Shown here one piece after another: positions 53,892 through 62,908 of a stretch of DNA of 64,000 nucleotides. Each line of letters starts with the position of its first letter. Within the stretch, counting starts at the first letter, position 1. Location of the stretch: the NCBI GenBank assembly GCA_045807125.1, contig JBJMHZ010000036.1, positions 5,898 through 69,897 of the forward strand, written 5' to 3'. The notes beneath the pieces are model-generated. The model made no database searches, had not been told where the DNA came from, and saw only the letters and a list, made by a program, of their open reading frames with translations. Position numbers and translations under genes: made by a program. This DNA comes from JBJMHZ01 sp045807125 (GTDB taxonomy: Bacteria > Actinomycetota > Actinomycetes > JAWWOL01).

Positions 53892-54989
53892 TCAGCCAAA
53901 CGGGTCGAGCCAGGAGCCGAGGCGGTCGAACCCCCTCGCCATCCGGTCGGCGACGCCGTCACCGGCACCGCCGTGCGGAAGGCCCCCGACGGCACCGGCG
54001 ACCCGGGCCGGAGCGGCGTCGCTCAGCAGGGCGAAGACCGTGCCGCCACCCTGCCAGGCCAGCCGCTGCGGCGACGAGGCGTCAACGTACACCGTACGCC
54101 CGGCGAGCACGGCCCGGCGCCAGCCGGCGAGCGCCCGGCTCACCAGCCGGCCGCGCTGCTCGAACAGCGACAAGGTGGCGAGCCCGTCGGAGTAGCTGAG
54201 GTGGAGCATGGGGCTACGGCCGCCGCTCACCACCCGGGCGTCGTAGAGCTGGAAGCCGCCGGCGAGCGACCGGTCGACGTGCCAGCCGGCTGCGCGCAGC
54301 CGCTCGAGCGCCGCCTGGCCGGGCGCCGGCGCCTCGCCGGCCGGCCCGTCGCCGGCCAGCGGGTCGCCGCCCTGGAGGGTGGACTGGGCGCGGGGCGGGT
54401 CGTCGACCTCGATGGAGGTGAACATGACCTGCTCGTACTCGTCGCCGTCGTCGTCGAACGCCGAGCGGGCGAGCACCAGATGGGTCCGCTGGTCGATCCA
54501 GAACGCGGCGGCGACGGTGGGGGCCGAGCCCGGCCGCAGCGCCCGCACGACGTAGGCCGGGCGGCCGGCCATCCGGTCGAGGCCGGCGAAGGCGAGCTGG
54601 TAGTGCCGGGCCAGCATCGCGAGCGGGTCGGGGCCGGCCGCGCGGCCGTCCGGCTGGAGCGTCGCGCCCGTGCCGCCCGGGTCATCGGCGTCGGGTCCGC
54701 TCCCGGCCGCCGAGACGTAGGTGCCGGTGCCGGGCACGTGGCGCAGGTGCACGCGCAGGAAGGTGCCGGTGACGCCGACGAACGCGAAGCCCTCGTAGCG
54801 CAGCTGGCGGCCAGCCTCGTAGGCGGTGCGCAGCAGGTCGACGGCCCGCTGGTCGGAGACCGGCGCGGCGGACGGCACCGCCGCGACCGCGGGGGCCGAG
54901 CCGGTGGGCGCGACGAGCCCGGTCAGCCCGCCGGCGAGCACCAGCGCACCGAGCACCCACGAGCGGGGCAGGGCCTGTACCGGTATCAC
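53892..54989 (-). CDS. RseB/MucB-like secreted regulator
   Basis: A 365-residue exported protein with a signal peptide (WVLGALVLAGGLTGLVAPTGSAPAVA). The N-terminal domain (LLRTAYEAGRQLRYEGFAFV, then FWIDQRTHLVLARSAFD) matches the lipoprotein-like part of RseB/MucB, which senses envelope stress and guards an anti-sigma factor; the C-terminal part (VSGGRSPMLHLSYSDGLATLSLFEQRGRL) matches the second RseB domain. GTG 54989 overlaps rseA by four bases. Mycobacteria lack this gene in the matching block, so it is a notable addition. Confidence 0.85.
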   Translation of the reverse strand: MIPVQALPRSWVLGALVLAGGLTGLVAPTGSAPAVAAVPSAAPVSDQRAVDLLRTAYEAGRQLRYEGFAFVGVTGTFLRVHLRHVPGTGTYVSAAGSGPDADDPGGTGATLQPDGRAAGPDPLAMLARHYQLAFAGLDRMAGRPAYVVRALRPGSAPTVAAAFWIDQRTHLVLARSAFDDDGDEYEQVMFTSIEVDDPPRAQSTLQGGDPLAGDGPAGEAPAPGQAALERLRAAGWHVDRSLAGGFQLYDARVVSGGRSPMLHLSYSDGLATLSLFEQRGRLVSRALAGWRRAVLAGRTVYVDASSPQRLAWQGGGTVFALLSDAAPARVAGAVGGLPHGGAGDGVADRMARGFDRLGSWLDPFG

Positions 54990-55540
54990 GGGGCGCTCAC
55001 CTGGGCGAACGTCGCGCCCGGGGCGGGGATCGGCACCTCGAACGGCACCTCGCCGGTGGTCGATGCGTGCTCGACGGTCAGCTGGTGCACGTCGGGCACC
55101 ACGGCTGGGGCGCCGCTGCCGCCGGCCGCGAACGCGGTAACGCCGAGCGCGACCAGGGAGGCGCCGCCGGCGACGGCGAGGCGCACCATGCGCCGCCGCG
55201 GGCGCCCGGCTGGCCGGCGACGGCCGCCAGGGCCCGGCGGGCGCGGGGAGCCGGGCCGCCCGGCGGTCCGGTCGCGACCGGGAGCGCGGGCGCCGGAAGC
55301 GGCCGGCCGGTCGCCGATGCCGGTCAGGCGAGCCGTCAGGTCGGGGGACTGCGGCGGGGGGGTCAGGCCGGACAGGCGCGCCTTCAGGCGACGCTGGACG
55401 GCGACCTCGGCGCGGCAGTCGTCGCAGCGGGCCAGGTGGGCGAGCGCGAGATCGCGGGCCTGCGCCCCCAGCTCGCCGTCGACGAGCGCGGCCGCCCGCT
55501 CGCCGAGGTGACGGTCGCCCCGCAAGCGCCTGCTCCTCAT
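54986..55540 (-). CDS. rseA: Anti-sigma factor (zinc-binding, RseA-like)
   Basis: A 184-residue protein: cytoplasmic zf-HC2 domain [36 protein letters not shown] (H-x(n)-C-x2-C), a linker, a membrane helix ([20 protein letters not shown]) and a short outer part that RseB could contact. It overlaps sigE upstream and rseB downstream by ATGA/GTGA. It should hold SigE inactive until envelope stress. Confidence 0.88.
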   Translation of the reverse strand: MRSRRLRGDRHLGERAAALVDGELGAQARDLALAHLARCDDCRAEVAVQRRLKARLSGLTPPPQSPDLTARLTGIGDRPAASGARAPGRDRTAGRPGSPRPPGPGGRRRPAGRPRRRMVRLAVAGGASLVALGVTAFAAGGSGAPAVVPDVHQLTVEHASTTGEVPFEVPIPAPGATFAQVSAP

Positions 55541-56178
55541 GCGCCGGCCGCCTCTCCAGGGCCGGCCGAGTGCCGCGGCGCCAGATGGGCGAGCGAGGCC
55601 CGCAGCTGCGAGCGGCCCCGGTGGATCCGGCTTCGCACCGTACCGATCTTGATGCCGAGCGTGGCGGCGATCTCCTCGTACGACAGGCCCTCGATGTCGC
55701 AGAGCACGACGGCGGCCCGGTACTCCGGCAGCAGCGCGTCGAGCGCCCGCTGGACGTCGCTGTCGAGGTGGGTGTCCTCGTAGACCTCGGCGGGGGTGGC
55801 GGCCGGCCCGGCGAGCCGCTCGGTGTCCTCGGGCAGGCCCTCGAACCGGATCCGGCGGCGGCGGCGGACCTGGTCGAGGAACAGGTTGGTGGTGATCCGG
55901 TGCAGCCAGCCCTCGAACGTGCCGGGGCGGTAGTCGGCGAGCGAGCGGAAGACCCGGACGAAGACCTCCTGGGTCAGGTCCTCCGCGTCGTGCCGGTCGC
56001 CGGTCAGGCGGAAGGCGAGCCGGTAGACGCGGGCGCCATGCTCGCGCACGACCTCGTCCCACGTGGGGGGCGTCCAGGACGCGACGGTCTCCACACCACC
56101 TACGACGTCCCGAACCGGCAACCGGTTGCCTTCCAGCGGAAGGGCACCTCCTGGCGGCGACGCGGTGAGGGCGGACAT
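55537..56178 (-). CDS. sigE: ECF RNA polymerase sigma factor SigE (envelope stress)
   Basis: A 213-residue ECF sigma factor: region 2 [41 protein letters not shown], then [30 protein letters not shown], and region 4 [45 protein letters not shown]. Gene order sigE-rseA-(rseB)-htrA-tatB and the divergent O-methyltransferase match the mycobacterial SigE locus. ATG 56178 is probable; the first 40 residues are not conserved. A promoter with the SigE consensus lies 71 bases upstream, which implies autoregulation. Confidence 0.9.
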   Translation of the reverse strand: MSALTASPPGGALPLEGNRLPVRDVVGGVETVASWTPPTWDEVVREHGARVYRLAFRLTGDRHDAEDLTQEVFVRVFRSLADYRPGTFEGWLHRITTNLFLDQVRRRRRIRFEGLPEDTERLAGPAATPAEVYEDTHLDSDVQRALDALLPEYRAAVVLCDIEGLSYEEIAATLGIKIGTVRSRIHRGRSQLRASLAHLAPRHSAGPGEAAGA

Positions 56179-56248
56179 GGATGAGTATGCGCTCCTGATC
56201 CTGAAGGACATCGGGCAGCTGGCCGGGTGGCTCTCCCTCGCGACCGAC

Positions 56249-56275
56249 AACGCGCGGTCCGGCTCGCCGGTTCCC
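56249..56275 (-). promoter_or_regulatory. Likely SigE-dependent (ECF) promoter of sigE
   Basis: On the minus strand: GGGAACC (56275-56269, -35), a 16-base spacer, CGTT (56252-56249, -10). This matches the mycobacterial SigE consensus (GGGAACY with 15-17 spacing to CGTT) exactly, and stands 71 bases before the sigE start. Confidence 0.7.
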
Positions 56276-56411
56276 GGGCGGGAAGGGCCGATCGGGTGGA
56301 CTAGGCTGCCGCCATTCTGCCCGCGCCGAACCCCGGGAGCCCACCATCGCCGACGACGCCACGGGCAGCCACGGCGCCGCGTACGCCGCCGCCTGGCTGC
56401 CGGAGGACCAG

Positions 56412-56984
56412 GTGCTCGCCGCGGCCCGCGAGCGCGCCGCCGAGGTGGGGGCCGTGCCGATCGGGCCGGCGACCGGCGCAGCGCTGCGCTTCCTCGCCGC
56501 GCTGGTGGGCGCCCGCGCCGTGGTGGAGATCGGGACAGGGGCCGGCGTCTCGACGGTCTGGCTGCTGCGGGGCATGCGCCCGGACGGCGTGATCACCAGC
56601 GTCGACGCGGAGGCCGAGCACCAGCGGCTGGCCCGCGAGACGCTCGTCGACGCCGGCTACCCGACCGCGCGGGCCCGGCTGATCGCCGGCCGGGCCGGCG
56701 AGGTGCTGCCGCGGCTGGCCGACAGCGGCTACGACATGGTCTTCTGCGACACCCGCCACGGCGACTACCCGAGCTTCCTCGCCGAGGCCGTCCGGCTGCT
56801 GCGTCCCGGCGGAGTGCTGGCCTTCGCCGGCGTCCTGCGTGGCCGGGTGGCCGAGCCGGGCGCCCGCGACGCCGAGGCCGTCGGGCTGCGCGACCTGCTG
56901 GTGACGGTGCGCGACGACGCCCGGTTCGTGCCCGTGCTGCTGCCGCTCGACGCCGGGCTGCTGGCGGCGACCTTCGTCGGCTGA
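56412..56984 (+). CDS. O-methyltransferase
   Basis: A 190-residue SAM-dependent methyltransferase of the caffeoyl-CoA O-methyltransferase type: [17 protein letters not shown] (SAM loop), [50 protein letters not shown]. It corresponds by place to mycobacterial Rv1220c next to sigE. GTG 56412 has GGAGG five bases upstream, but homologues begin about 20 residues earlier; the open frame upstream offers only an ATC (56346) behind GGGAG. The substrate is unknown. Confidence 0.85.
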   Translation: MLAAARERAAEVGAVPIGPATGAALRFLAALVGARAVVEIGTGAGVSTVWLLRGMRPDGVITSVDAEAEHQRLARETLVDAGYPTARARLIAGRAGEVLPRLADSGYDMVFCDTRHGDYPSFLAEAVRLLRPGGVLAFAGVLRGRVAEPGARDAEAVGLRDLLVTVRDDARFVPVLLPLDAGLLAATFVG

Positions 56985-57004
56985 CGCGCGGCCGGGCGGG
57001 AGGC

Positions 57005-57268
57005 TCAGCCGGTCCGGCGCCGGCGGGCCCGCAGCACCCGCCGGGCCGAGGCCTGCGCGCTCAGGGCCGCCAAGGCGGCGGCCGTGCCGTACGCGCTGCC
57101 GGTGGCGGCCGAGCCGCTCCAGCCGGCCAGCGCGGCGACCGCGTGCCCGGTCAGCAGGCCGGCGCCGAACAGGACGGCGGCGGCCAGCACCGCGGTGACG
57201 AGCGACAGCCGGGGCCCGACGGTGGCGGGGCTGAGTCGAAGGGGCGAGGCGGTGCGCGGTGTCGTCAT
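57005..57268 (-). CDS. Small membrane protein, unknown function
   Basis: An 87-residue protein with two hydrophobic segments (LSLVTAVLAAAVLFGAGLLTGHAVAALAG and GSAYGTAAALAALSAQA) and a very basic tail (RRVLRARRRR). No family recognised. ATG 57268; convergent with the methyltransferase gene, 20 bases apart. Confidence 0.6.
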   Translation of the reverse strand: MTTPRTASPLRLSPATVGPRLSLVTAVLAAAVLFGAGLLTGHAVAALAGWSGSAATGSAYGTAAALAALSAQASARRVLRARRRRTG

Positions 57269-57363
57269 GCCCGAAGGCTCGGCAGCCCGGCCATCAGGGT
57301 TGAGCGGGCACGAGACGATGCGCGCGCATCGTCGTCAATGCTCCAGCACGGAGAGCCAGCGCG

Positions 57364-58596
57364 TCAGGGCTCGATCGTGGCGCTCTTGCCGATGACGACG
57401 ATGCCGGAGTCGGAGACGGTGAACCGCTGCGCGTCGCGCTCCGGGTCGACGCCGATGCGCGCCCCGTCCGGCACGACGACGTTCTTGTCGATGATGGCGC
57501 GCCGCACCACGGCGCCCTTGCCGATGCGCACGTTGTCGAGCAGCACGCTGCCGGTCACCTCGGCCTTGTCGTGCACGCGCACCTGCGGCGACAGGATCGA
57601 GCGGCGCACCAGGCCGTCGCTCACGATGACGCCGGGGCACAGCAGCGAGTCGACGACGCTGACGTCGTCGTGCACGAGCTTCGCCGGCGGCAGCGGCGGC
57701 TGGTGGGTGTAGATCGGCCACTGCCGGTTGTAGAGGTTGAAGATGGGCAGCACCGACACGAGGTCCATGTGCGCGTCGTAGTACGCGTCGAGCGTCCCGA
57801 CGTCGCGCCAGTAGCCGCGGTCGCGGTCGGTCGCCCCCGGCACGTCGTTGCTCGCGAAGTCGTACACGCTCGCGGCACCCGCCGCGACGAGCATCGGGAC
57901 GATGCTGCCGCCCATGTCGTGCGCGGAGCCCTCGTCGTACGCATCGCGCTTCAGCACGTCCAGCAGGGTCTCGGTGGTGAAGACGTAGTTGCCCATGGAG
58001 GCGAAGATCTGGTCCGGCGCGTCCGGCAGCGCGAGCCCGGCCGTGTCCTGCGGCTTCTCGAGGAACTCGTCGATGCGCACGCCGTCGCCGGTGCGGATGA
58101 CGCCGAACTGGTGCGCCTCCGAGAGCGGTGCCCTGATGCCGGCGACCGTGACCCCCGCCCCCGACGCGATGTGCGCGTCGAGCATCTGCTGCGGATCCAT
58201 CCGGTAGATGTGGTCGGCGCCGAAGACCAGGATGTAGTCGGGGTTCTCGTCGTAGACGAGGTTGAGGCTCTGGTAGATCGCGTCGGCCGAGCCGGAGAAC
58301 CACCGCGGTCCCAGCCGCTGCTGGGCCGGCACCGGCGTCACGTAGTTGCCGAGCAGCGTCGACATCCGCCAGGTCATCGTGATGTGCCGGTCGAGGCTGT
58401 GGTTCTTGTACTGGGTCAGGACGACCACGCGCAGGAAGCCGGCGTTGGTCAGGTTGGACAGGACGAAGTCGATCAGCCGGTAGAGCCCGCCGAAGGGCAC
58501 CGCCGGCTTGGCGCGGTCGGCGGTGAGCGGCGCCAGCCGGCTGCCCTTCCCGCCGGCGAGGACGATCGCGAGGACATGAGGACGCCCGTTCGCCAT
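57364..58596 (-). CDS. glgC: Glucose-1-phosphate adenylyltransferase
   Basis: A 410-residue enzyme that makes ADP-glucose for glycogen or maltose-1-phosphate synthesis. Nucleotide loop [26 protein letters not shown] at the N-terminus, [27 protein letters not shown] and a C-terminal left-handed beta-helix ([31 protein letters not shown]). Divergent from glgM with an 85-base shared promoter region, as in mycobacteria. Confidence 0.95.
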   Translation of the reverse strand: MANGRPHVLAIVLAGGKGSRLAPLTADRAKPAVPFGGLYRLIDFVLSNLTNAGFLRVVVLTQYKNHSLDRHITMTWRMSTLLGNYVTPVPAQQRLGPRWFSGSADAIYQSLNLVYDENPDYILVFGADHIYRMDPQQMLDAHIASGAGVTVAGIRAPLSEAHQFGVIRTGDGVRIDEFLEKPQDTAGLALPDAPDQIFASMGNYVFTTETLLDVLKRDAYDEGSAHDMGGSIVPMLVAAGAASVYDFASNDVPGATDRDRGYWRDVGTLDAYYDAHMDLVSVLPIFNLYNRQWPIYTHQPPLPPAKLVHDDVSVVDSLLCPGVIVSDGLVRRSILSPQVRVHDKAEVTGSVLLDNVRIGKGAVVRRAIIDKNVVVPDGARIGVDPERDAQRFTVSDSGIVVIGKSATIEP

Positions 58597-58681
58597 GATC
58601 GGAGGCTACGCGGTCGCCTGCGGCCGCGCATCGCGCAGTGCGCCGGGCGAGCGTGACCGGTCACGCCGGTAAGCTGCGAGC

Positions 58682-59881
58682 GTGCGCGTCGCCCTGCTCA
58701 CCCGCGAGTACCCGCCTGAGGTCTACGGGGGTGCCGGGGTGCACGTCGAGTACCTCGCCCGCGACCTGCGCCGGCTGCCCGACGTCGACGTCGAGGTGCA
58801 CTGCATGGGCGCGCCGCGCGACGAGCCTGGCGTCACGGCCCACGCGCCCGACCCCCGGCTGGCGGTGGCCGGCGCCAACCCGGCCCTGCTGACGATGTCG
58901 GCCGACCTGTCGATGGCCGCCGCGGCCGGCGACGTCGACATCGTCCACTCGCACACCTGGTACGCCAACCTCGCGGGGCATGTCGCCAAGCTGCTGCACG
59001 GGGTGCCGCACGTCGCGACCACCCACTCGCTGGAGCCGCTGCGGCCGTGGAAGGCCGAGCAGCTCGGCGGCGGCTACGCCCTCTCGTCCTTCTGCGAGCG
59101 CACCGCGCTGGAGGGCGCCGACGCGGTCATCGCCGTGTCGGCCGGCATGCGCGACGACGTGCTGCGCTGCTACCCCGCGCTCGACCCGGCCAGGGTCCAC
59201 GTGGTCCACAACGGCATCGACACCGACGAGTACGCACCGGACGACGGCACCGACGTCGTGGCGGCGCACGGGGTCGACCCGCACCGGCCGTACGTGCTCT
59301 TCGTCGGCCGGATCACCCGGCAGAAGGGCTTGCCCTACCTGCTCGCCGCGGCGCGCCGGCTGCCGGCCGACGCCCAGCTCGTCCTGCTGGCCGGCGCGCC
59401 GGACACCCCGGACATCGCCGCCGAGGTGGGCGGGCTCGTCGAGGAGCTGCGCGGCAGCCGGCACGGCGTCGTCTGGATCGAGGCGATGCTCCCCCGCCGG
59501 CAGGTGCGCCAGTTCCTCACCCACGCGACGGTGTTCGTCTGCCCCTCGATCTACGAGCCGATGGGGATCGTCAACCTGGAGGCGATGGCGTGCGGCACGG
59601 CGGTGGTCGCGACCGCCACCGGCGGCATCCCGGAGGTGGTGGCTGACGGCGAGACCGGCCTGCTGGTGCCGATCGCGCCCGACCCGCACGACCCGTACGG
59701 CGCGCCCCGCGACGCGACCGCGTTCGCCGTGGCGATCGCCGACCGGGTGAGCGCGCTGCTCGCCGACCCGGCGCGGGCGGCGGCGATGGGCGAGGCCGGA
59801 CGGCGGCGGGCCGTCGAGCGGTTCGGCTGGGCGGCGATCGCCAGGGCGACCCGCGAGCTCTACGACGGCTTGCTGGACTGA
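58682..59881 (+). CDS. glgM: GlgM-type glycogen/alpha-maltose-1-phosphate synthase (GT4)
   Basis: A 399-residue GT4 glycosyltransferase. N-terminal REYPPEVYGGAGVHVEYLARDL holds the nucleotide-sugar GAGVH loop; VHNGIDTDEY, LFVGRITRQKGLPYLLAAAR and YEPMGIVNLEAMACGTAVVATATGGIPEVV are in the C-terminal domain. Length and glgC pairing match mycobacterial GlgM (Rv1212c), which makes alpha-maltose-1-phosphate from ADP-glucose. GTG 58682. It overlaps the convergent aminopeptidase gene by 22 bases. Confidence 0.9.
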   Translation: MRVALLTREYPPEVYGGAGVHVEYLARDLRRLPDVDVEVHCMGAPRDEPGVTAHAPDPRLAVAGANPALLTMSADLSMAAAAGDVDIVHSHTWYANLAGHVAKLLHGVPHVATTHSLEPLRPWKAEQLGGGYALSSFCERTALEGADAVIAVSAGMRDDVLRCYPALDPARVHVVHNGIDTDEYAPDDGTDVVAAHGVDPHRPYVLFVGRITRQKGLPYLLAAARRLPADAQLVLLAGAPDTPDIAAEVGGLVEELRGSRHGVVWIEAMLPRRQVRQFLTHATVFVCPSIYEPMGIVNLEAMACGTAVVATATGGIPEVVADGETGLLVPIAPDPHDPYGAPRDATAFAVAIADRVSALLADPARAAAMGEAGRRRAVERFGWAAIARATRELYDGLLD

Positions 59882-61506
59882 GCCCGGCCGGACCGCTTCC
59901 GGTCGGGCCGGGCCGCCCGGCGGCCCCCGCCGAGGCCCTCGAGGTAGCGCAGCAGCGTCCGCACGGCGAAACCGGTGGCGCCCCTCGTCACGTCGTCGTC
60001 GTCCTTGTCGGCCCTGGCCGGGCCGGCGATGTCGAGGTGGGCCCACCGGCGGCGCCCGGCGTACTCCCGGAGGAACAGCGCGGCGATGATGGCGCCGCCG
60101 GACACGTGGGTCTCCGGGTCGGCGATGTTGCGCAGGTCGGCGACCGGGGAGCGCAGCGAGGCGCGGTACTCCTCGACCAGCGGCATGCGCCACAGCCGCT
60201 CGCCGCCGGCGCGCGCCGCGGCCTCCAGCGCCTCGGCCAGATCGTCGTCCGGCGTGAACAGCGCGCCGTAGCGCTTGCCGAGCGCGAGGGCCGCGGCGCC
60301 GGTCAGCGTCGCGATGTCGATGACGACGTCGGGGTCGAGGTGGCGGTCGGCGTAGGCCAGCCCGTCGGCGAGCACGAGCCGGCCTTCGGCGTCGGTGTTG
60401 AGCACCTCGATGCTCGGGCCGCCGTACGGGGAGATCACGTCACCCGGGCGCTGCGCCGAGCCGGACGGCATGTTCTCGGCGGCGGCGACGAGACCGGTCA
60501 CCCGCACCGGGATCCCCAGCTCCCGCAGGGCGCTCATGACCCCGATGACGGCGGCGCCGCCGCCCATGTCGGTCTTCATCGGGACCATGTTCTCGTTGGT
60601 CTTGAGCGACAGCCCGCCGGAGTCGAAGGTGATCCCCTTGCCGACGAGGACGACGTGGCGGCGGGCCGACGGCGGCGCGTACGACAGCTCGATCAGCCGC
60701 GGCGGGCGCGTCGAGCCCATGCCGACGGCGATGATGCCGCCGAATCCCTCGGCCACGAGCTCGCGCTCGTCGCGCACCCGGACCTCGAGCCCCTGCTCGG
60801 CGGCCACCCGCTCGGCGCGCTTGGCCAGCCACGCCGGCGTCTTGTCGAGCGACGGCGTGTTGGTGAGGTCGCGGGCCAGCGCGACCGCGCGGGCCGTCGC
60901 GACGGCGCGGTCGACGTCGGGCCGCACCCGGTCGGGGCGGCGGACGACCAGCTCGACGCCGGCCGGCTTCACCGTCGCCGGCTCGGCCCGTACCGAGAAC
61001 GCGTAGGCCGACAGCAGCAGCGACTCGACGATCGCGCGCACCTCGGTCCCGTCGCGGTCATCGGCGAGGGTGGTGACCAGCGTGCCGGCGTCGCGGGCGC
61101 GGCGGGCGAGCGCCGCTGCGGCCTTGCGCAGCGCGGCCGGGTCGCCGGCGCCGATCCCGACCAGATGGACGGTGCGCACCGCGCCGGCCGAGCCGTTCGT
61201 GACCGGGACGGTGACGATCTCGCCGGCCTCGCCCTTGGCCTCCTCCCGCGCGGCGGCCGCGGCCAGGTCGATCCCGAGCGCGGCCGCGACCTCGTCGGCG
61301 CCGGAGCCGAGCGTCGGCCCGGTCGCGCCGGCCGGGCCGGGCGCCATCGGCACCGCGATGCCGATCGCGGCCGGCGCGCCGGCCGGCTGGGCGCCGCGCC
61401 TCGGCGTGCGGGTAGCGGCTCCGGCAGCCGCGGCCCCGGCGGCGAGCGGCCCCGCGGAGAGGCGGATCGCCGGCAGTGCAGCGCCCTTGACGGCGGATGC
61501 GGCCAC
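59860..61506 (-). CDS. pepA: Leucyl aminopeptidase (M17)
   Basis: A 548-residue cytoplasmic metallo-aminopeptidase. The catalytic half has GKGITFDSGGLSLK (metal Lys/Asp), MKTDMGGGAAVIG, VNTEG-like NTDAEGRLVLADGLAYAD, DIATLTGAAALALG and THVSGGAIIAALFL. The N-terminal third is divergent (about 160 residues, Ala/Gly-rich). GTG 61506 has GGAG upstream. It probably turns over peptides and may also bind DNA, as some PepA do. Confidence 0.9.
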   Translation of the reverse strand: MAASAVKGAALPAIRLSAGPLAAGAAAAGAATRTPRRGAQPAGAPAAIGIAVPMAPGPAGATGPTLGSGADEVAAALGIDLAAAAAREEAKGEAGEIVTVPVTNGSAGAVRTVHLVGIGAGDPAALRKAAAALARRARDAGTLVTTLADDRDGTEVRAIVESLLLSAYAFSVRAEPATVKPAGVELVVRRPDRVRPDVDRAVATARAVALARDLTNTPSLDKTPAWLAKRAERVAAEQGLEVRVRDERELVAEGFGGIIAVGMGSTRPPRLIELSYAPPSARRHVVLVGKGITFDSGGLSLKTNENMVPMKTDMGGGAAVIGVMSALRELGIPVRVTGLVAAAENMPSGSAQRPGDVISPYGGPSIEVLNTDAEGRLVLADGLAYADRHLDPDVVIDIATLTGAAALALGKRYGALFTPDDDLAEALEAAARAGGERLWRMPLVEEYRASLRSPVADLRNIADPETHVSGGAIIAALFLREYAGRRRWAHLDIAGPARADKDDDDVTRGATGFAVRTLLRYLEGLGGGRRAARPDRKRSGRAQSSKPS

Positions 61507-61608
61507 GACGTGCTCCGATCGGAACGGGCGGGCAAGTGGGCTGGGCGAGCGGCTGGCGGCCGGGGAGAGCGGCGGTGAGCGCCGATCCGGTACGGGCGGC
61601 TGCGAGCC

Positions 61609-61673
61609 TGGCGGCTCTGGGAGTCCGGGCGGCTCTGGGAGTCCGGGCGGCTCTGGGGCGGGCGGCTCTGAAC
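61609..61673. repeat. 18-bp tandem repeat GGGCGGCTCTGGGAGTCC
   Basis: About three and a half units (61609-61626, 61627-61644, 61645-61659, 61660-61673) in the 190-base gap between the pepA start and the DUF3117 stop. On the minus strand one frame reads PEPPGL repeats, but no gene covers it. Confidence 0.8.
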
Positions 61674-61699
61674 GGGTCTGGTCCAGGTGGTACGAGCGG

Positions 61700-61867
61700 T
61701 CAGCCGACGGCGCCCTTGAGGGCCTCGCTGAGGGCGCCGGCCTCCTCGGCGGAGAGCTCGACCACCAGCCGGCCCCCACCTTCGAGCGGGACGCGCATGA
61801 CGATGCCGCGGCCCTCCTTGGTGACCTCCAGCGGACCGTCGCCCGTCCGCGGCTTCATCGCCGCCAT
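61700..61867 (-). CDS. DUF3117 small protein
   Basis: A 55-residue protein, MAAMKPRTGDGPLEVTKEGRGIVMRVPLEGGG..., the near-invariant actinobacterial DUF3117 family (Rv1211 in M. tuberculosis). The function is unknown. ATG 61867 with GGAGGGAG just upstream. The 219-base gap to paaX-like contains a TGATCGATCA palindrome (61929-61938) and a GGGCGG/CCGCCC inverted repeat (61981-61994), roles unknown. Confidence 0.88.
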   Translation of the reverse strand: MAAMKPRTGDGPLEVTKEGRGIVMRVPLEGGGRLVVELSAEEAGALSEALKGAVG

Positions 61868-62086
61868 GCTGACTCCCTCCGGCTCGTGACGTCGTGGGTG
61901 CGTGAGTGGTGCCGCGCGGGTCGTGCGTTGATCGATCACGCAGGATGACCATTGTTCCGCATGGCCCGAGCGAGGGCTACGGGCGGGGCCGCCCCGACGA
62001 CCTTGTGACGCGCCGACCGGCGAATCCGGCAGGTACTGTCATACCGACGGTCTGCCCGCGGGTCCGACCCCGGAGGAGGTGCGCCC

Positions 62087-62908
62087 GTGCACGCGCGGTC
62101 CGCGCTGTTCGACCTCTACGGCGACCACCTGCGCCGCCGCGGCGGCAGCGCCCCGGTGTCGGCCCTCGTCCGGCTGCTCTCGCCGCTAGGCATCGCCGCG
62201 CCGGCCGTGCGCACCGCGGTCTCCCGGATGGTGCGCCAGGGCTGGCTGGTGCCGGTGCGGCTGCCCACCGGGCCGGGCTACGCGCTCACCCCGCGCGCGG
62301 CCGCCCGGCTCGACGACGCGGCCGGGCGGGTCTACCGGACGGCGGACCGGCCGTGGGACAGCACCTGGCACCTGCTGCACACCGACCGGGTGCGCCACCG
62401 CGCCACCCGCGACCGGCTGCGCAGCGGCCTCGCCTTCCTCGGCTACGCCCCGCTGGACGAGACGACGTGGATCGCGCCCCGGCCGTCCAGGGAGGCCGTC
62501 GCGCTGCTCGCCGCAGAGGGCGTCGCGGCCGAGTCGTTCCTCGCCGGCCACGACGGCGACTCGGCGCGGCTCGTCGCCATGGCCTGGGACCTCGGCGAGC
62601 TGGCCGCGACGTACGACCGCTGGCTCGCGACCGCCCGGGAGGTCGTGGCCGGCGCCGGCCCGGAGCCGGACGACGAGACCGCCTTCGCGGTGCGCAGCGC
62701 GCTCGTCCACGAGTGGCGCAAGTTCCTGTTCCGCGACCCGGGGCTGCCGGCCGCGCTGCTGCCGTCGCCGTGGCCCGGCGAGCGGGCCGCCGCGTACTTC
62801 GACCGGCACGCGGCCCGGCTGCTGCCGGCCGCCGACCGGTTCGTCGACACCTGCCTGTCGCCGGGCGGCGCCGCCACCCGGCCCTACGAGGAGGCCTCCG
62901 CTGTCTGA
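62087..62908 (+). CDS. PaaX-family transcriptional regulator
   Basis: A 273-residue GntR-like regulator of the PaaX family: winged HTH ALFDLYGDHLRRRGGSAPVSALVRLLSPLGIAAPAVRTAVSRMVRQGWL, GYALTPRAAARLDDAA, and the middle WDSTWHLLHTDRVRHRATRDRLRSGLAFLGYAPLDETTWIAP. PaaX represses phenylacetate degradation until phenylacetyl-CoA binds. It is directly upstream of an enoyl-CoA hydratase, so local control is likely. GTG 62087 with GGAGGAGG upstream. Confidence 0.88.
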   Translation: MHARSALFDLYGDHLRRRGGSAPVSALVRLLSPLGIAAPAVRTAVSRMVRQGWLVPVRLPTGPGYALTPRAAARLDDAAGRVYRTADRPWDSTWHLLHTDRVRHRATRDRLRSGLAFLGYAPLDETTWIAPRPSREAVALLAAEGVAAESFLAGHDGDSARLVAMAWDLGELAATYDRWLATAREVVAGAGPEPDDETAFAVRSALVHEWRKFLFRDPGLPAALLPSPWPGERAAAYFDRHAARLLPAADRFVDTCLSPGGAATRPYEEASAV

